In this document: positions 8,727 to 17,753 of the stretch, in pieces
Numbering within the stretch: the first letter of the stretch is position 1
Layout of the letters: the number at the start of each line of letters is the position of its first letter
Assembly (NCBI RefSeq): GCF_009831235.1
Contig: NZ_WUUL01000001.1
Coordinates: forward strand, 310,001-374,000
Length of the DNA stretch: 64,000 bases
Reading direction: 5' to 3'
DNA from: Shimazuella alba
GTDB lineage: Bacteria; Bacillota; Bacilli; Thermoactinomycetales; Thermoactinomycetaceae
Made by a program: the position numbers and the translations under genes
The notes under the pieces: generated by a model
What the model saw: the letters and a program-made list of their open reading frames with translations, nothing else
Databases searched by the model: none
Told to the model about the DNA's origin: nothing

Positions 8727-10316
8727 TTATTTCACAACTCCAACAGCATCATAAGCTTGTTTTACAGCTTTTACCTCTTTGGAATTAGCTCCATATAAAT
8801 CCTTTGCAGATTGAATTGCAGCATCACGCATATCTATAAATTGAGAAGTTGCAGTTAAATATTCTGTTAGAGCACGATAATAAATAGCTCTTGTTTTTAC
8901 TCTTCCAATCCCGTCAACAGTTACACTGCTCTGTTTGCCACCAGCAGCGATAAGATAAGCTGCTTTGTTATTAATACCACTATTGATGTGAACTCCACCG
9001 TTATCTTGATAACCGGTATATCGATCGTCATAGTGATCCGGCTGATTATACTTTTTGGGGTTTGACATGGAGCGGAGTGCATCTCCTGGTTTATTTGGAG
9101 TGTAAACATCTTCTCCAATTAGCCAGTCATTATCATCTATCATCACGCCCATAATATCGGACATGGATTCATTTAAAGCCCCTGGTTCATCTCTGTATTG
9201 TAGATTTGCCGTAAATTGTGTTACTGCGTGAGTTAGTTCATGCGCTATAACGTCTAATGCTCCAGCAAGTGAGATGAAAGTTTTTCCGTCTCCATCACCG
9301 TAAAGCATTTTTTCCCCATCCCATGCTGCATTGTTCCATTTTTCTCCGACATGTATATACGATTTGATAGGGCTACTTTTGGCGTCATAGCTGTCTCGGT
9401 TAAAAGTTTTTTTATAAAAATCATAAGTTCTTTCTGCATATGCATGCGCATCTACAGAAGAAGGATCTGAGAATGTCGTTGTTTTACTGGAAACCAATTT
9501 TCCTGAAATGATGGGAGAGTTCTCATGTTGGTTTTGTGCATCATAGGTAGAAATTTTACGGATTTTATCATTTAAATAATACAAATTACCCTCTTTGCTA
9601 ATCTCGAATTTTTTCTCATCTCCTTTTACACCCTTGCCATTTCCAGTGAGTTCTTGGAGGATATTTAACTTATCCAATATTTTTCCGTTCTTCGCATCTA
9701 TGAAATACTGCCAAATGGTTGGTTGAGGGGATAGATAAGCAGTTTTTATTACATAAGCGTACACATATGTTTGACGATAGGGGAGAACAACTAGTTGGGC
9801 TTTTGGCTGATATAAATATTGAGTTGCATTTTTTGTATTGTTTTTTACGATAGAAATGGCTTTTTGGAAAGAAATATGGCTAGATTTTTGAAAGGAAGGT
9901 AACTTTATGTGAGGAATCACTTGCCCCATATAGGAAGTTACTACTCCATTTTTAGTTGCATGGACCGTCTGTTCGGAACCATAAACTGGAATACCGTGAT
10001 GAATTTCTTGCAATCGGTAATGAGTCATTCCGAGTTGATCTATTTTGGTGCTTTTTAAACGAAAATGATTTTGTGCTTGATCTGTAAACTGAAGAAAATT
10101 TTTTCTGGCATTTAAATAACTCCATATCAAATTTCCAGGAGCTATCTGATTATTAGAGGGAGACCAATTATCCTCTATAAAAGTAGCTGTTTTATAAACA
10201 GGATGATAGCGAACATCTGGTTCTTCTTTTGCGATTGCAGAACCATCAGTAGTACTAAAAGCGATAGTTGCAGCTAAACAGGTAGTAAGAGCAGCAGAAA
10301 GCAAGCGATTTTTCAT
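8727..10316 (-). CDS. Secreted thermolysin-type neutral metalloprotease (M4, bacillolysin)
   Basis: A 529-residue pre-pro-enzyme. A signal peptide covers about 1-29 (basic N-terminus, hydrophobic core, AIA). An FTP/PepSY-type propeptide runs to about 220, and the mature M4 domain follows. Zinc ligands are H359 and H363 (HELTH) and E383 (GALNESMSD), with E360 catalytic and H443 (GVHINSG) stabilising the transition state. It hydrolyses extracellular proteins. The gene is alone; a downstream SDR converges on it and shares the terminator. Confidence 0.95.
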   Translation of the reverse strand: MKNRLLSAALTTCLAATIAFSTTDGSAIAKEEPDVRYHPVYKTATFIEDNWSPSNNQIAPGNLIWSYLNARKNFLQFTDQAQNHFRLKSTKIDQLGMTHYRLQEIHHGIPVYGSEQTVHATKNGVVTSYMGQVIPHIKLPSFQKSSHISFQKAISIVKNNTKNATQYLYQPKAQLVVLPYRQTYVYAYVIKTAYLSPQPTIWQYFIDAKNGKILDKLNILQELTGNGKGVKGDEKKFEISKEGNLYYLNDKIRKISTYDAQNQHENSPIISGKLVSSKTTTFSDPSSVDAHAYAERTYDFYKKTFNRDSYDAKSSPIKSYIHVGEKWNNAAWDGEKMLYGDGDGKTFISLAGALDVIAHELTHAVTQFTANLQYRDEPGALNESMSDIMGVMIDDNDWLIGEDVYTPNKPGDALRSMSNPKKYNQPDHYDDRYTGYQDNGGVHINSGINNKAAYLIAAGGKQSSVTVDGIGRVKTRAIYYRALTEYLTATSQFIDMRDAAIQSAKDLYGANSKEVKAVKQAYDAVGVVK

Positions 10317-10460
10317 CCATCCACCCCTAAAGTTTGTAAGTATTTAACAAATAAAGTATATACGATTTTTTTAATGATTTACAGTATTTTATTTAATTAA
10401 TTTTTCCAATATAAAAATGCCAGCTTATTAGCTAGCATCACGAGTACATTTATATTTTAT

Positions 10461-10835
10461 TTATGCTGATTCTGTTTGGCTCTTCGCAGTGGGTTGTGAA
10501 GATTTGAATCCAACAAAGAGAGATAGTAAAGCTAATACAAAATGTATGACTTCAATAGCTGGAGTTACTGTTAGTAATCCAAAAATATCTGTCATGAAAA
10601 GACCGAGTATAGCCACAGCAGCATAGACGACGCCAAAGATGATAGAAACAACTTTGCTCCATTGGAAGCTGGTACTTGCAGCTAAGAAGATAATGCCAGT
10701 GAGCAAATGAATGATGTTGTGCGGTGCTGTAAGATGTAATAAGTCATGAATTGGACCAGTAGCAGGTAACAGAAAACCACCTACTCCTAACAAAAGAAAT
10801 ATTACCCCGAAAACTCGTGAAAAACCTTGTACCAT
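10461..10835 (-). CDS. DUF4383-type small membrane protein
   Basis: A 124-residue protein with four predicted hydrophobic helices and the GPIHDLLHLTAPHNIIHLLTG segment (His-rich first loop) seen in DUF4383 membrane proteins, whose function is unknown. The start is ATG 10835, because GAGGTG lies 7 nt upstream. A TTG at 10853 would put that site inside the gene. The C-terminal tail is polar and short. It appears monocistronic. Confidence 0.75.
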   Translation of the reverse strand: MVQGFSRVFGVIFLLLGVGGFLLPATGPIHDLLHLTAPHNIIHLLTGIIFLAASTSFQWSKVVSIIFGVVYAAVAILGLFMTDIFGLLTVTPAIEVIHFVLALLSLFVGFKSSQPTAKSQTESA

Positions 10836-10970
10836 AACCAACACCTCACTCAAATGATAGAAATAATAAAATCAAACGCAGTTAGATTTTACCATATATT
10901 GTACGTAATTAACAATTATTTTATAATATTCTATTTATTATTATTTTCGTTGAGTTAACAATGTAATTTC

Positions 10971-11795
10971 TCATTTTAAGATAAGGGAGCCATGATACAT
11001 CCCCATACCGCAACTAAATTTGATTGTTCCTGATTTTTTCGGTGTAAATGAAATGATATTATCTCCACTTTTTAATTCTCGGTGGATGCCTTGATCTGGG
11101 ATAGAAAGATAAGACAAGCAACCAGAACTGGACTTTTTTTGAAAATGAAGTTTCGCAGGAATGCCTACTTTTAAAGAAATTTGGTTAGGGGAGTACCCAT
11201 TTTCATTCACTTCTATGGTAGCTTCTTGATAACTAGTTTTTTGGGTACTGCTTTTCTGTGTATTCGCATGTAAGATTGTTGAATTACTTAATTGAACAAT
11301 TGCAAGTACCGCTAAAGGGATACACATAGGCAAAAAAAGATACCAAGCACGATTCATTCGTTTTGAGATCGGGGAAGGTATAGATTTTTGTATGAGTTGG
11401 AATACAAGAAAAGTGATAAAGACATATAATAGAATAAAAAAACCGATGAATAAATTAGGACTACTATTGGAGATCATCAAACCTGTCATCGGCCCCATCA
11501 ACCCTCCCATAATGCCAGCTAGTACACCATCTAACTGGGCCAATATTCCAAAGGGGTAACCCATTACATACCCAATAAATATCCCGAGTACTATAGTATA
11601 AATGGTAGCTAGTGTTGGGTCGTTTACTACTTTCAACGATATAGTCATTCCAATAGTTAATGATGTCATCATTGCAAATGTCATGGAGATCATCATACCA
11701 TTCATTGAAGAAAGATGGTTTTTCCAGTGGTATACTTCATAGCTAATAAAGATAACGGTAAGCAATACAAAAATAACTATTAACGGTATAATCAT
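10971..11795 (-). CDS. Membrane protein with C-terminal cupredoxin-like copper-binding domain
   Basis: A 274-residue fusion. The first 170 residues hold about six membrane helices with many Met and Gly (MNGMMISMTFAMM at 31-43 and IMGGLMGPMTGLM at about 95-107). Residues 190-274 form a cupredoxin-like domain with candidate ligands C226 (SSSGC) and C262, M264, M266, H268 (SCGMGMYHG). This arrangement matches copper-binding domains of copper-handling membrane proteins. The role is probably copper or redox homeostasis at the outer face of the membrane. The gene stands alone, so the partner is unknown. Confidence 0.72.
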   Translation of the reverse strand: MIIPLIVIFVLLTVIFISYEVYHWKNHLSSMNGMMISMTFAMMTSLTIGMTISLKVVNDPTLATIYTIVLGIFIGYVMGYPFGILAQLDGVLAGIMGGLMGPMTGLMISNSSPNLFIGFFILLYVFITFLVFQLIQKSIPSPISKRMNRAWYLFLPMCIPLAVLAIVQLSNSTILHANTQKSSTQKTSYQEATIEVNENGYSPNQISLKVGIPAKLHFQKKSSSGCLSYLSIPDQGIHRELKSGDNIISFTPKKSGTIKFSCGMGMYHGSLILK

Positions 11796-11956
11796 TTTTT
11801 TCCTCCTAATATTTCGTCATACATAACTTTTCGACAAAGGATGGAATAAACCTATCGACTATACAAGTATTGGTAAATGAATATAGATTTAACTCTTATC
11901 ATCTAAATGTTACAATATAGTTAACAAATAAAAACATTTACCAAAGGGTGATCTTC

Positions 11957-12766
11957 ATGCCGAAATTTCTTTGTGTACAATGTGGGACTCAGTATGCTGA
12001 TTCTGTTTCAGAGCCTCTAAAGTGTTTGATTTGTGAAGACGAGAGGCAGTTTGTAAGATGGGATGGGCAAGAATGGACAACCATTCCTGAAATGCAAAGT
12101 AATGGGTATGAAGTAGTTCCATTTGAGGAAGAGCCTGGTTTATGGGGATTAGAGTTAAACAAGCCATTTGCGATTGGTCAACGTGCTTTATTAGTTCCGG
12201 GTGATAAAGGGAATATTTTGTGGGATTGTATACCTTTTATCAATGATCGAGCTATTCAAATGGTTGAAGATAAAGGTGGATTAGAAGCGATTGCGATTTC
12301 TCATCCCCATTACTATTCAACTATGGTCGAATGGGCAGATATATTTGATGTTCCTATATACTTACATGCAGCAGATACAGAGTGGATCATGAGACCTAGT
12401 GATAGAATCACCCTTTGGGAGGAAGAATCTTTTTCTTTGACCCCTGATATAGAACTTATCCATTTGGGTGGACATTTTGATGGTGGTTCCATTTTGTATT
12501 GGAAACAGGGAGCAGAAGGTAGAGGGAGCTTGTTAACGGGAGATGTGATCCAAGTAAATCAAGACAGACATTATCTTAGTTTTATGTATAGTTATCCCAA
12601 TAATATTCCTCTATCTTGCAACTCGATAAAAAGAATGGTCAGTAAATTAGAGACCTATGAGTTCGATCGTATTCATGGAGCATGGAAAGAGAGATTTATA
12701 TGGGAGAATGCAAAGGAGAGATTAAAAGCATCTGCCAAGCGATATAAAAAATACTTAGAAGCATAA
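11957..12766 (+). CDS. Metallo-beta-lactamase-fold protein with N-terminal zinc ribbon
   Basis: A 269-residue protein. The N-terminus has a rubredoxin-like zinc ribbon (CVQC at 6-9 and CLIC at 23-26). The rest is a metallo-beta-lactamase fold with LGGHFDGGS and LLTGDVIQV motifs. The usual HxHxDH is altered: the sequence is SHPHYYS, keeping two His but lacking the Asp-His pair, so activity may be changed or lost. ATG 11957 is preferred over GTG 11948, because AAAGGG lies just before that GTG. The gene is monocistronic. Confidence 0.75.
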   Translation: MPKFLCVQCGTQYADSVSEPLKCLICEDERQFVRWDGQEWTTIPEMQSNGYEVVPFEEEPGLWGLELNKPFAIGQRALLVPGDKGNILWDCIPFINDRAIQMVEDKGGLEAIAISHPHYYSTMVEWADIFDVPIYLHAADTEWIMRPSDRITLWEEESFSLTPDIELIHLGGHFDGGSILYWKQGAEGRGSLLTGDVIQVNQDRHYLSFMYSYPNNIPLSCNSIKRMVSKLETYEFDRIHGAWKERFIWENAKERLKASAKRYKKYLEA

Positions 12767-12807
12767 AAAACCCTTTCAAGTGATTAGCACTTGAAAGGGT
12801 TTTTTTG
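12766..12807 (+). terminator. Strong terminator after the MBL-fold gene
   Basis: Perfect 13-pair stem (12770-12782, 12788-12800) with a five-base loop and a T7 run. Confidence 0.9.
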
Positions 12808-14000
12808 TTTGTGAGTTGATGTTCATTATTCAAGCGAAATAATAAATAGAATATTCAATCAAATGAAAAATAGACTTCTGATAATTTTCAACAGAAAGTT
12901 TATCATAATGTAAATTTCTACAAATAAAAAAGTGATTTGTCCGAAGTCGGAATGCAAAGACTGTGTGAATGAAGGTGTTGTTTGCAAATGAACTAAAAAA
13001 TTCAACGAAGAAGGAGGATAAGGCAAAGAAGCCAATTGTGAATGCGATATTTTGAAGTATGTCCAAGATGCTTGTGTTACAAGGTGAGATTCATTTGTAT
13101 GATTCTATCGATAACTGGATACCCCAGATTAGCTGATCGGAAATTATTACGTCATTCTGAAGCCTCTCTTGACGAATTGTATGCAAGTATAGATGAGTTA
13201 TTATTTCACAGTGAAAGTACACAAGAATTGATCTGGATTAAAGGTATTTGCAATGAAATGACCGAGCCGAGACCATAAATAAAAAGTATATAAAGTTATT
13301 ATTGTTAATACACATCTCATGTCTTATGCAGAAAAAAGCAGTGCTAGAGAGACATGAGGATACATATGCGCTTAACAATATTCAAAGTTGTCCATATGGG
13401 AAACAAAGGATGTGGTTATGCTATTTTCTGTAAGAACAAAGATAGATTGATTTTGGTGCATGTTTTTGTCAAGCTATGGAGAGTCAAATATGGACTGCAA
13501 AGACAAAAGAAACTTGATGAGGGAGCTAATGATTCGACTTTAAGCCATACAAACGAAGATTAATACAATCAAATGTAGAAACCTTTAAAACATCTGCACC
13601 AAAAAAAGTCGAGTTTCTTCCATTATAATGTAGTTGTGACCAGAAGACTGAAGCAGGCGGAATCGTGCATATTGTACAATTACGAATGAGTGTGCTATTA
13701 GAGTGGGATTATAAGATCATTGATATATGCTGTTATAAAAACAATGGCAAAACTGAATGTATAAATCACAAGAAAACTCACATGCGAAAAATATGTTTTT
13801 TCTTGTGATTTCTCAATACTATAGTTAACTTTTTCTATCGAGAGAAGATGGGTGTGAAAAGAGGGGTAAAGGACTGTTCTCAACCCTTATTCCACGGTAA
13901 AACAAGGTTACAAAATGTTAATTTTGTAACCTTGTTAGTGGAGAAATGTAAGAGAGCCCATTTTTAGTATCAAATATCTATTATATATTACAATGCTTAA
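12808..14000. other. Gene-poor interval with decayed coding fragments and two long hairpins
   Basis: No intact gene is supported. Protein-like scraps occur on the plus strand: KVICPKSECKDCVNEGVVCK near 12930-12990, a MRYFEVCPRCLCYK start at 13042 leading into DELYASIDELLFHSE to about 13278, and EDTYALNNIQSCPYGK around 13358. They lie in different frames. Two inverted repeats are clear: 13 pairs at about 13764-13776 with 13798-13810, and a perfect 16-pair hairpin at 13901-13916 with 13921-13936 (loop GTTA). The second has a short T-run only on the minus strand. Confidence 0.4.
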
Positions 14001-14126
14001 TTAACATCCGCAAAAAATTGTAATATATCTTCTTTTTTGTTTAATTGAAGTAATTTCAGCATAAATACGCGCATGAGTTTGCCCCATAACTCCTAATCCG
14101 ATCACTGCCACATTTAATTGTTTCAT
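14001..14126 (-). pseudogene. 5' stub of a Gfo/Idh/MocA oxidoreductase
   Basis: From ATG 14126, with GGATG upstream, the frame reads MKQLNVAVIGLGVMGQTHAR, the NAD(P)-binding start of Gfo/Idh/MocA sugar oxidoreductases. After about 26 residues it changes to unrelated sequence and stops at 14001, 41 codons in all. It lies 27 nt after the ROK kinase on the same strand, so it was once the next gene of the amino-sugar operon. A deletion removed the remaining 300 or so codons. Confidence 0.7.
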
Positions 14127-14152
14127 GAGTTACACATCCTTTTGTTTATTAC

Positions 14153-15034
14153 TTACATAACTAGACTTGCAGCGCCCAGAAGCATTGCATTTCCTCCGAG
14201 TGTTGATAACTCTACTAAAACTTCTGCATTCACATCGTTAACTTTTTTGTGGATTGTATTATTGATGCAGGTCATATATGGGATTAATGAAGTGGCTACT
14301 CCTCCACCAATCACTACCTTCTCTGGGTTGAAAATGTGGATAAGAGAAGTTAAACCTTCGATCAGATCATCTAAATATTGATTTACAATTTCCAGCGTGT
14401 TTTCATCTCTGTTCCGTGCCTTCTGAAAGATAAATAGCCCTTTGTCATTTGTGCCGAACATCTCCTTATAACGCGATTCCAAAGCTACGCCTGAAACATG
14501 GGCCTCCAAACATCCTTTGTTACCACATGGGCAAGTACGACCATCAGTATAAATTCTCATATGACCAAATTCCCCTGCGGCACCAAGATACCCACGGATT
14601 AGTCCTCCGTCTGCAATGATAGCTCCTCCGACACCAGTACCCAAAGCGATACAGATGAAATCCCTTACATTCTTACCAGCACCAAAATGTAATTCTCCAA
14701 GTCCCATTGCCTGTCCATCGTTTACCACTTCGACTCGAGAAGAAGTCGCTCTTGAGATAATTTGTTTGACATTCACTCCTTTCCAGTTTGTGAATGTATC
14801 GGTAGAGGACATCACTTCCCCTGCTCTGTTGATTTGACCAGCAGCTCCTACACCAATACCTTTTAAATCGTCATCCACATAAGGCAAAATCACTTCTATG
14901 ATTCGGGAGAGAACGTGTTCGCCTCCCAATTTAGCATCGGTTTTTATTTCCTGTTTTTGCTCCAATACACCATCTTTAAAAAGTCCTATCGCAGTTTTTG
15001 TACCACCAATATCAACACCAATTGTTTTAGCCAA
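14153..15034 (-). CDS. nanK: ROK-family sugar kinase, probable N-acetylmannosamine kinase
   Basis: A 293-residue ROK kinase with the ATP phosphate motif DIGGTKT (8-14), the catalytic VNDGQAM segment (Asp general base, about 107) and the ROK zinc site GHM...CPCGNKGCLEAH. It phosphorylates a hexose or acetylated hexosamine in the cytoplasm. The eight-base overlap with nanE makes ManNAc the best substrate guess, but glucokinase-type activity cannot be excluded from sequence. Confidence 0.8.
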   Translation of the reverse strand: MAKTIGVDIGGTKTAIGLFKDGVLEQKQEIKTDAKLGGEHVLSRIIEVILPYVDDDLKGIGVGAAGQINRAGEVMSSTDTFTNWKGVNVKQIISRATSSRVEVVNDGQAMGLGELHFGAGKNVRDFICIALGTGVGGAIIADGGLIRGYLGAAGEFGHMRIYTDGRTCPCGNKGCLEAHVSGVALESRYKEMFGTNDKGLFIFQKARNRDENTLEIVNQYLDDLIEGLTSLIHIFNPEKVVIGGGVATSLIPYMTCINNTIHKKVNDVNAEVLVELSTLGGNAMLLGAASLVM

Positions 15035-15698
15035 CTGTTTTCATACCTTCCACAAATTTCTGTGTGATTAGCTGAGGACGCGTAATTGCAGTTCCAATCA
15101 CCACAAAGGATGCACCTAGTTCAAGGGCTTTTTTTGCCTGATCTGGTGATTCGATATTTCCTTCTGCTACAATAGGAACTTTTAACTTCTGGGAAAGGTC
15201 GCTCAATAATTCAAAGTCAGGGCGATTACGATGGATTGTATCTGGTGTATATCCGGATAACGTAGTTCCCACTAAATCACAACCGATCTGCTCGGCATAT
15301 TCAGCCTCTTGCAACGTTGCTATGTCTGCCATCACCCATTTATGGAGATCTTCTTTGATATATCGCACTAAGTTATTTAGGCTCTCTGGACGAGATTGAT
15401 TGGTGGCGTCAATCGATATAATATCTGCACCTGCCTCTGAAATCAGCTTGGCATCTGCTTTGGTTGGTGTGATAAATGCTCCATAACCAGGATAATGTTT
15501 TTTTAGGATCCCAATCATAGGGAGATTTACTTTTTCCTTAATTGCTTTGATATCTTCATAGCCATTTGCTCGAATTCCTACAGCGCCGCCTTCTTTTGCA
15601 GCCATTGCCATAGCAGCCATATGGAATGCACCATATAACGGTTCATCTTCTAGTGCTTGGCAGGACACCACGAGCCCACCTTGTAAAGAATTCAACAT
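15027..15698 (-). CDS. nanE: N-acetylmannosamine-6-phosphate 2-epimerase
   Basis: A 223-residue TIM-barrel epimerase that converts ManNAc-6-P to GlcNAc-6-P. The GGLVVSCQALEDEPL opening, the ATLQEAEYAEQIGCDLVGTT region and the C-terminal phosphate loop GNIESPDQAKKALELGA fit NanE. ATG 15698 is chosen because AGGTG lies 6 nt before it; GTG 15707 overlaps that site. It follows rpiR by about 16 nt and overlaps the kinase, so the three form one operon. Confidence 0.93.
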   Translation of the reverse strand: MLNSLQGGLVVSCQALEDEPLYGAFHMAAMAMAAKEGGAVGIRANGYEDIKAIKEKVNLPMIGILKKHYPGYGAFITPTKADAKLISEAGADIISIDATNQSRPESLNNLVRYIKEDLHKWVMADIATLQEAEYAEQIGCDLVGTTLSGYTPDTIHRNRPDFELLSDLSQKLKVPIVAEGNIESPDQAKKALELGASFVVIGTAITRPQLITQKFVEGMKTVG

Positions 15699-15714
15699 GT
15701 TACTCACCTACCAT

Positions 15715-16566
15715 CTAATATGCTTTGTCTAATACTGCTTTTGAAGTAAGTTCTTTAAGGCGAGAAGCTTCATTTTTTCTTTGATTTGCCACTAGATTAT
15801 AGAGAAGATCAATCACAAGTAATTGTGAAATTTTCGCTCCCATCGATCCGCCTTGTAATGGAGTTTCCCTACCAGCTGTCAGCAAAATAACATCAGACAA
15901 ATGGGTGATGGGGGAAAGCTTGGAATGAGTCAAAGATATAACCTTAGCTCCGTTGCTCTTTGCGATTCTTAAGGCATCAATCGTGTCCTTTGTACTGCCG
16001 CTTATGGATATGCCGATTGCAAGATCATCTTTGGTCAAGGTTGCTGCTGACATCGCTTGCATATGGGCATCTGTGTAAACTTCTATGATGACACCGATTC
16101 GCAAAAACCTATTTCTTGCATCTTCCGCGGTATTTCCAGACATAGAAGCGCCATACATGACGATGCGTTTTTGGCTTGTAAGAAGTGCCACTGCTTTTTC
16201 CAACATCTCCATATCGATTAATTGAGACGTATCTTTTAACGCTTGTATACTTGCAGTAGTCGACTTTTGTACCAGAGACTGCACAGCATTCATTTCATCA
16301 GTCTCTTCCGAAGTATCAAATGATTGTTTGGCAACTTCTTTTGTAATAGCCATTTTGAAAGCTTGATACCCCTTATATCCGATTCTTCTACAAAATCGGA
16401 GAACGGTAGTTTCACCGACTCCTACCTTTGCCGCTAATTCTGTAACGGTTAAGTAGATTGTGTTCTCCATATTGTCGAGCACATAATCGGCGACTTTCTT
16501 CTCAGCTTTGGTTAATGTGTTCATGTAACTAAATATTTTGGTGTTAAATTCTACAGACATATCCAT
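15715..16566 (-). CDS. RpiR-family transcriptional regulator with SIS domain
   Basis: A 283-residue regulator. The RpiR helix-turn-helix spans about 8-80 (ELAAKVGVGETTVLRFCRRIG), and a sugar-phosphate-binding SIS domain covers about 115-250 (MYGASMSGNTAED, SISGSTKDT). ATG 16566 lies about 10 nt after AAAGGA; TTG 16575 is too close to it. As first gene of the nan operon it probably controls that operon in response to an amino-sugar phosphate such as ManNAc-6-P. Confidence 0.88.
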   Translation of the reverse strand: MDMSVEFNTKIFSYMNTLTKAEKKVADYVLDNMENTIYLTVTELAAKVGVGETTVLRFCRRIGYKGYQAFKMAITKEVAKQSFDTSEETDEMNAVQSLVQKSTTASIQALKDTSQLIDMEMLEKAVALLTSQKRIVMYGASMSGNTAEDARNRFLRIGVIIEVYTDAHMQAMSAATLTKDDLAIGISISGSTKDTIDALRIAKSNGAKVISLTHSKLSPITHLSDVILLTAGRETPLQGGSMGAKISQLLVIDLLYNLVANQRKNEASRLKELTSKAVLDKAY

Positions 16567-16700
16567 TTCATACAAATCCTTTGTTAAAAGATGATTAAAA
16601 CGCTTTCATGAGACTTATACACATCTTAACATATAAAATGGAGAATACCACCTTTTTTATTTTATAAAAGAATATTCCCTCCTTTTTCAGGCAGACCACA

Positions 16701-17351
16701 TCAAAGGGTTCGCAGGATGTCTGACAAGCGCATTTCTGCCATACTAGATAGCTTCAGATGATAATTTTCAAATGGCAAGGCTTCTGTCACTGGATTTGGG
16801 ATGACTATTGTCGTTAATTGAGCCTTCTTTGCAGCGATCAAACCATTTAGTGAATCCTCAAATACAAGCCCTTCTTCTGGTTGAATCCCTAAAACTTCTA
16901 TTGCTTTTAAGAATAGATCCGGCGCAGGTTTGATATGTTCTACGTCATCTTGTGTAACAAGGAAATCGAAATAGGAAAAAAGATTTAAGTTGGTTAAATG
17001 CGTCACTGCCCATTCTCGTTTGGAACTAGTAGCCAATGCAATCTGTAATCCTGCTTCTTTTGCGTCAACTAGACATTGTTCTACCCCTTCACGAGCTTTT
17101 TCTTTGCTAATTTTTGCTGTGTGTAAATTTTTAACACGTTCTTTTATGCTATCCACATCTAAAGTAGCTGTCATATTTTCTTTGAGATAGTCAAATAGAA
17201 CTGTATCATCCGAACCAACACACTTTACAAATTCATTTAGTTTCAAATCAAATTGATAATCTTCATGTAAAACTTCTCGATAGGAATCAAACCAAGCCGT
17301 TTCTGTATCTAAAATAAGACCGTCAAAATCAAAAATTACTGCTTTAATCAT
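16701..17351 (-). CDS. HAD-superfamily phosphatase, beta-phosphoglucomutase-like
   Basis: A 216-residue HAD subfamily IA enzyme. The nucleophile and acid/base Asp are in FDFDGLILD (D8, D10), motif II is ATSSK, motif III Lys is in HIKPAPDLF, and motif IV is VFEDSLNG. A helical cap covers about 15-85. It resembles B. subtilis YhcW and similar phosphatases of unsettled substrate. It lies 134 nt upstream of rpiR on the same strand and may or may not belong to the same transcript. Confidence 0.85.
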   Translation of the reverse strand: MIKAVIFDFDGLILDTETAWFDSYREVLHEDYQFDLKLNEFVKCVGSDDTVLFDYLKENMTATLDVDSIKERVKNLHTAKISKEKAREGVEQCLVDAKEAGLQIALATSSKREWAVTHLTNLNLFSYFDFLVTQDDVEHIKPAPDLFLKAIEVLGIQPEEGLVFEDSLNGLIAAKKAQLTTIVIPNPVTEALPFENYHLKLSSMAEMRLSDILRTL

Positions 17352-17449
17352 ATTGCTCCTCCTCTATGAAAATATGTCACCAGTGTAACATATTTTATAA
17401 AGGTGTCAAAAATTTTACTCATTAAGTGTAAACCAGACCTAGATTTCAT

Positions 17450-17488
17450 TAAAAACAACCTTAGACTTATCGACTAAGGTTGTTTTTG
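17450..17488. terminator. Terminator or attenuator between the 17-codon ORF and the HAD gene
   Basis: Perfect 11-pair stem AACAACCTTAG / CTAAGGTTGTT (17454-17464, 17474-17484) with A- and T-runs on the two sides. On the minus strand it follows the 17-codon ORF and precedes the HAD gene by about 100 nt. Confidence 0.8.
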
Positions 17489-17513
17489 GTATCGAATCCT
17501 GCTACATTCGTTA

Positions 17514-17567
17514 CTAATCACAATTGCATTCATCTTTTCCAGTTTTGGGACATTTTGAACGAATCAT
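17514..17567 (-). CDS. 17-codon Cys-rich micro-ORF (leader peptide or small protein)
   Basis: ATG 17567 is preceded on the minus strand by AGGGGG at ideal spacing and encodes MIRSKCPKTGKDECNCD, with three Cys. A TATAAT box lies further upstream around 17625, and a hairpin CTGAGT...ACTCAG (about 17581-17604) sits just before the ribosome binding site. A strong intrinsic terminator follows the stop codon. Start signal, leader structure and terminator together argue for real expression, either as a free micropeptide or as an attenuator leader for the HAD gene. No known family is recognised. Confidence 0.5.
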   Translation of the reverse strand: MIRSKCPKTGKDECNCD

Positions 17568-17753
17568 CTCATTCACCCCCTGAGTCGGAATGGGAACACT
17601 CAGATGAATTTCTCATCCATTTCATTATATAAAAAAACAAATTTACCATGTACCCTTTTTTGAAAAAATTTGAAATTACTCATCCCCATGATTTCTTGCT
17701 TCATTTGTGGTAGAATATTGAATGATTTATTCGCTTGGAAAGGGAGAAAGTAA

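Noticed and set aside
12830-13066. Minus-strand 78-codon ORF rich in Phe
   Set aside because: No start signal. The plus strand of the same DNA carries better, though decayed, coding segments.
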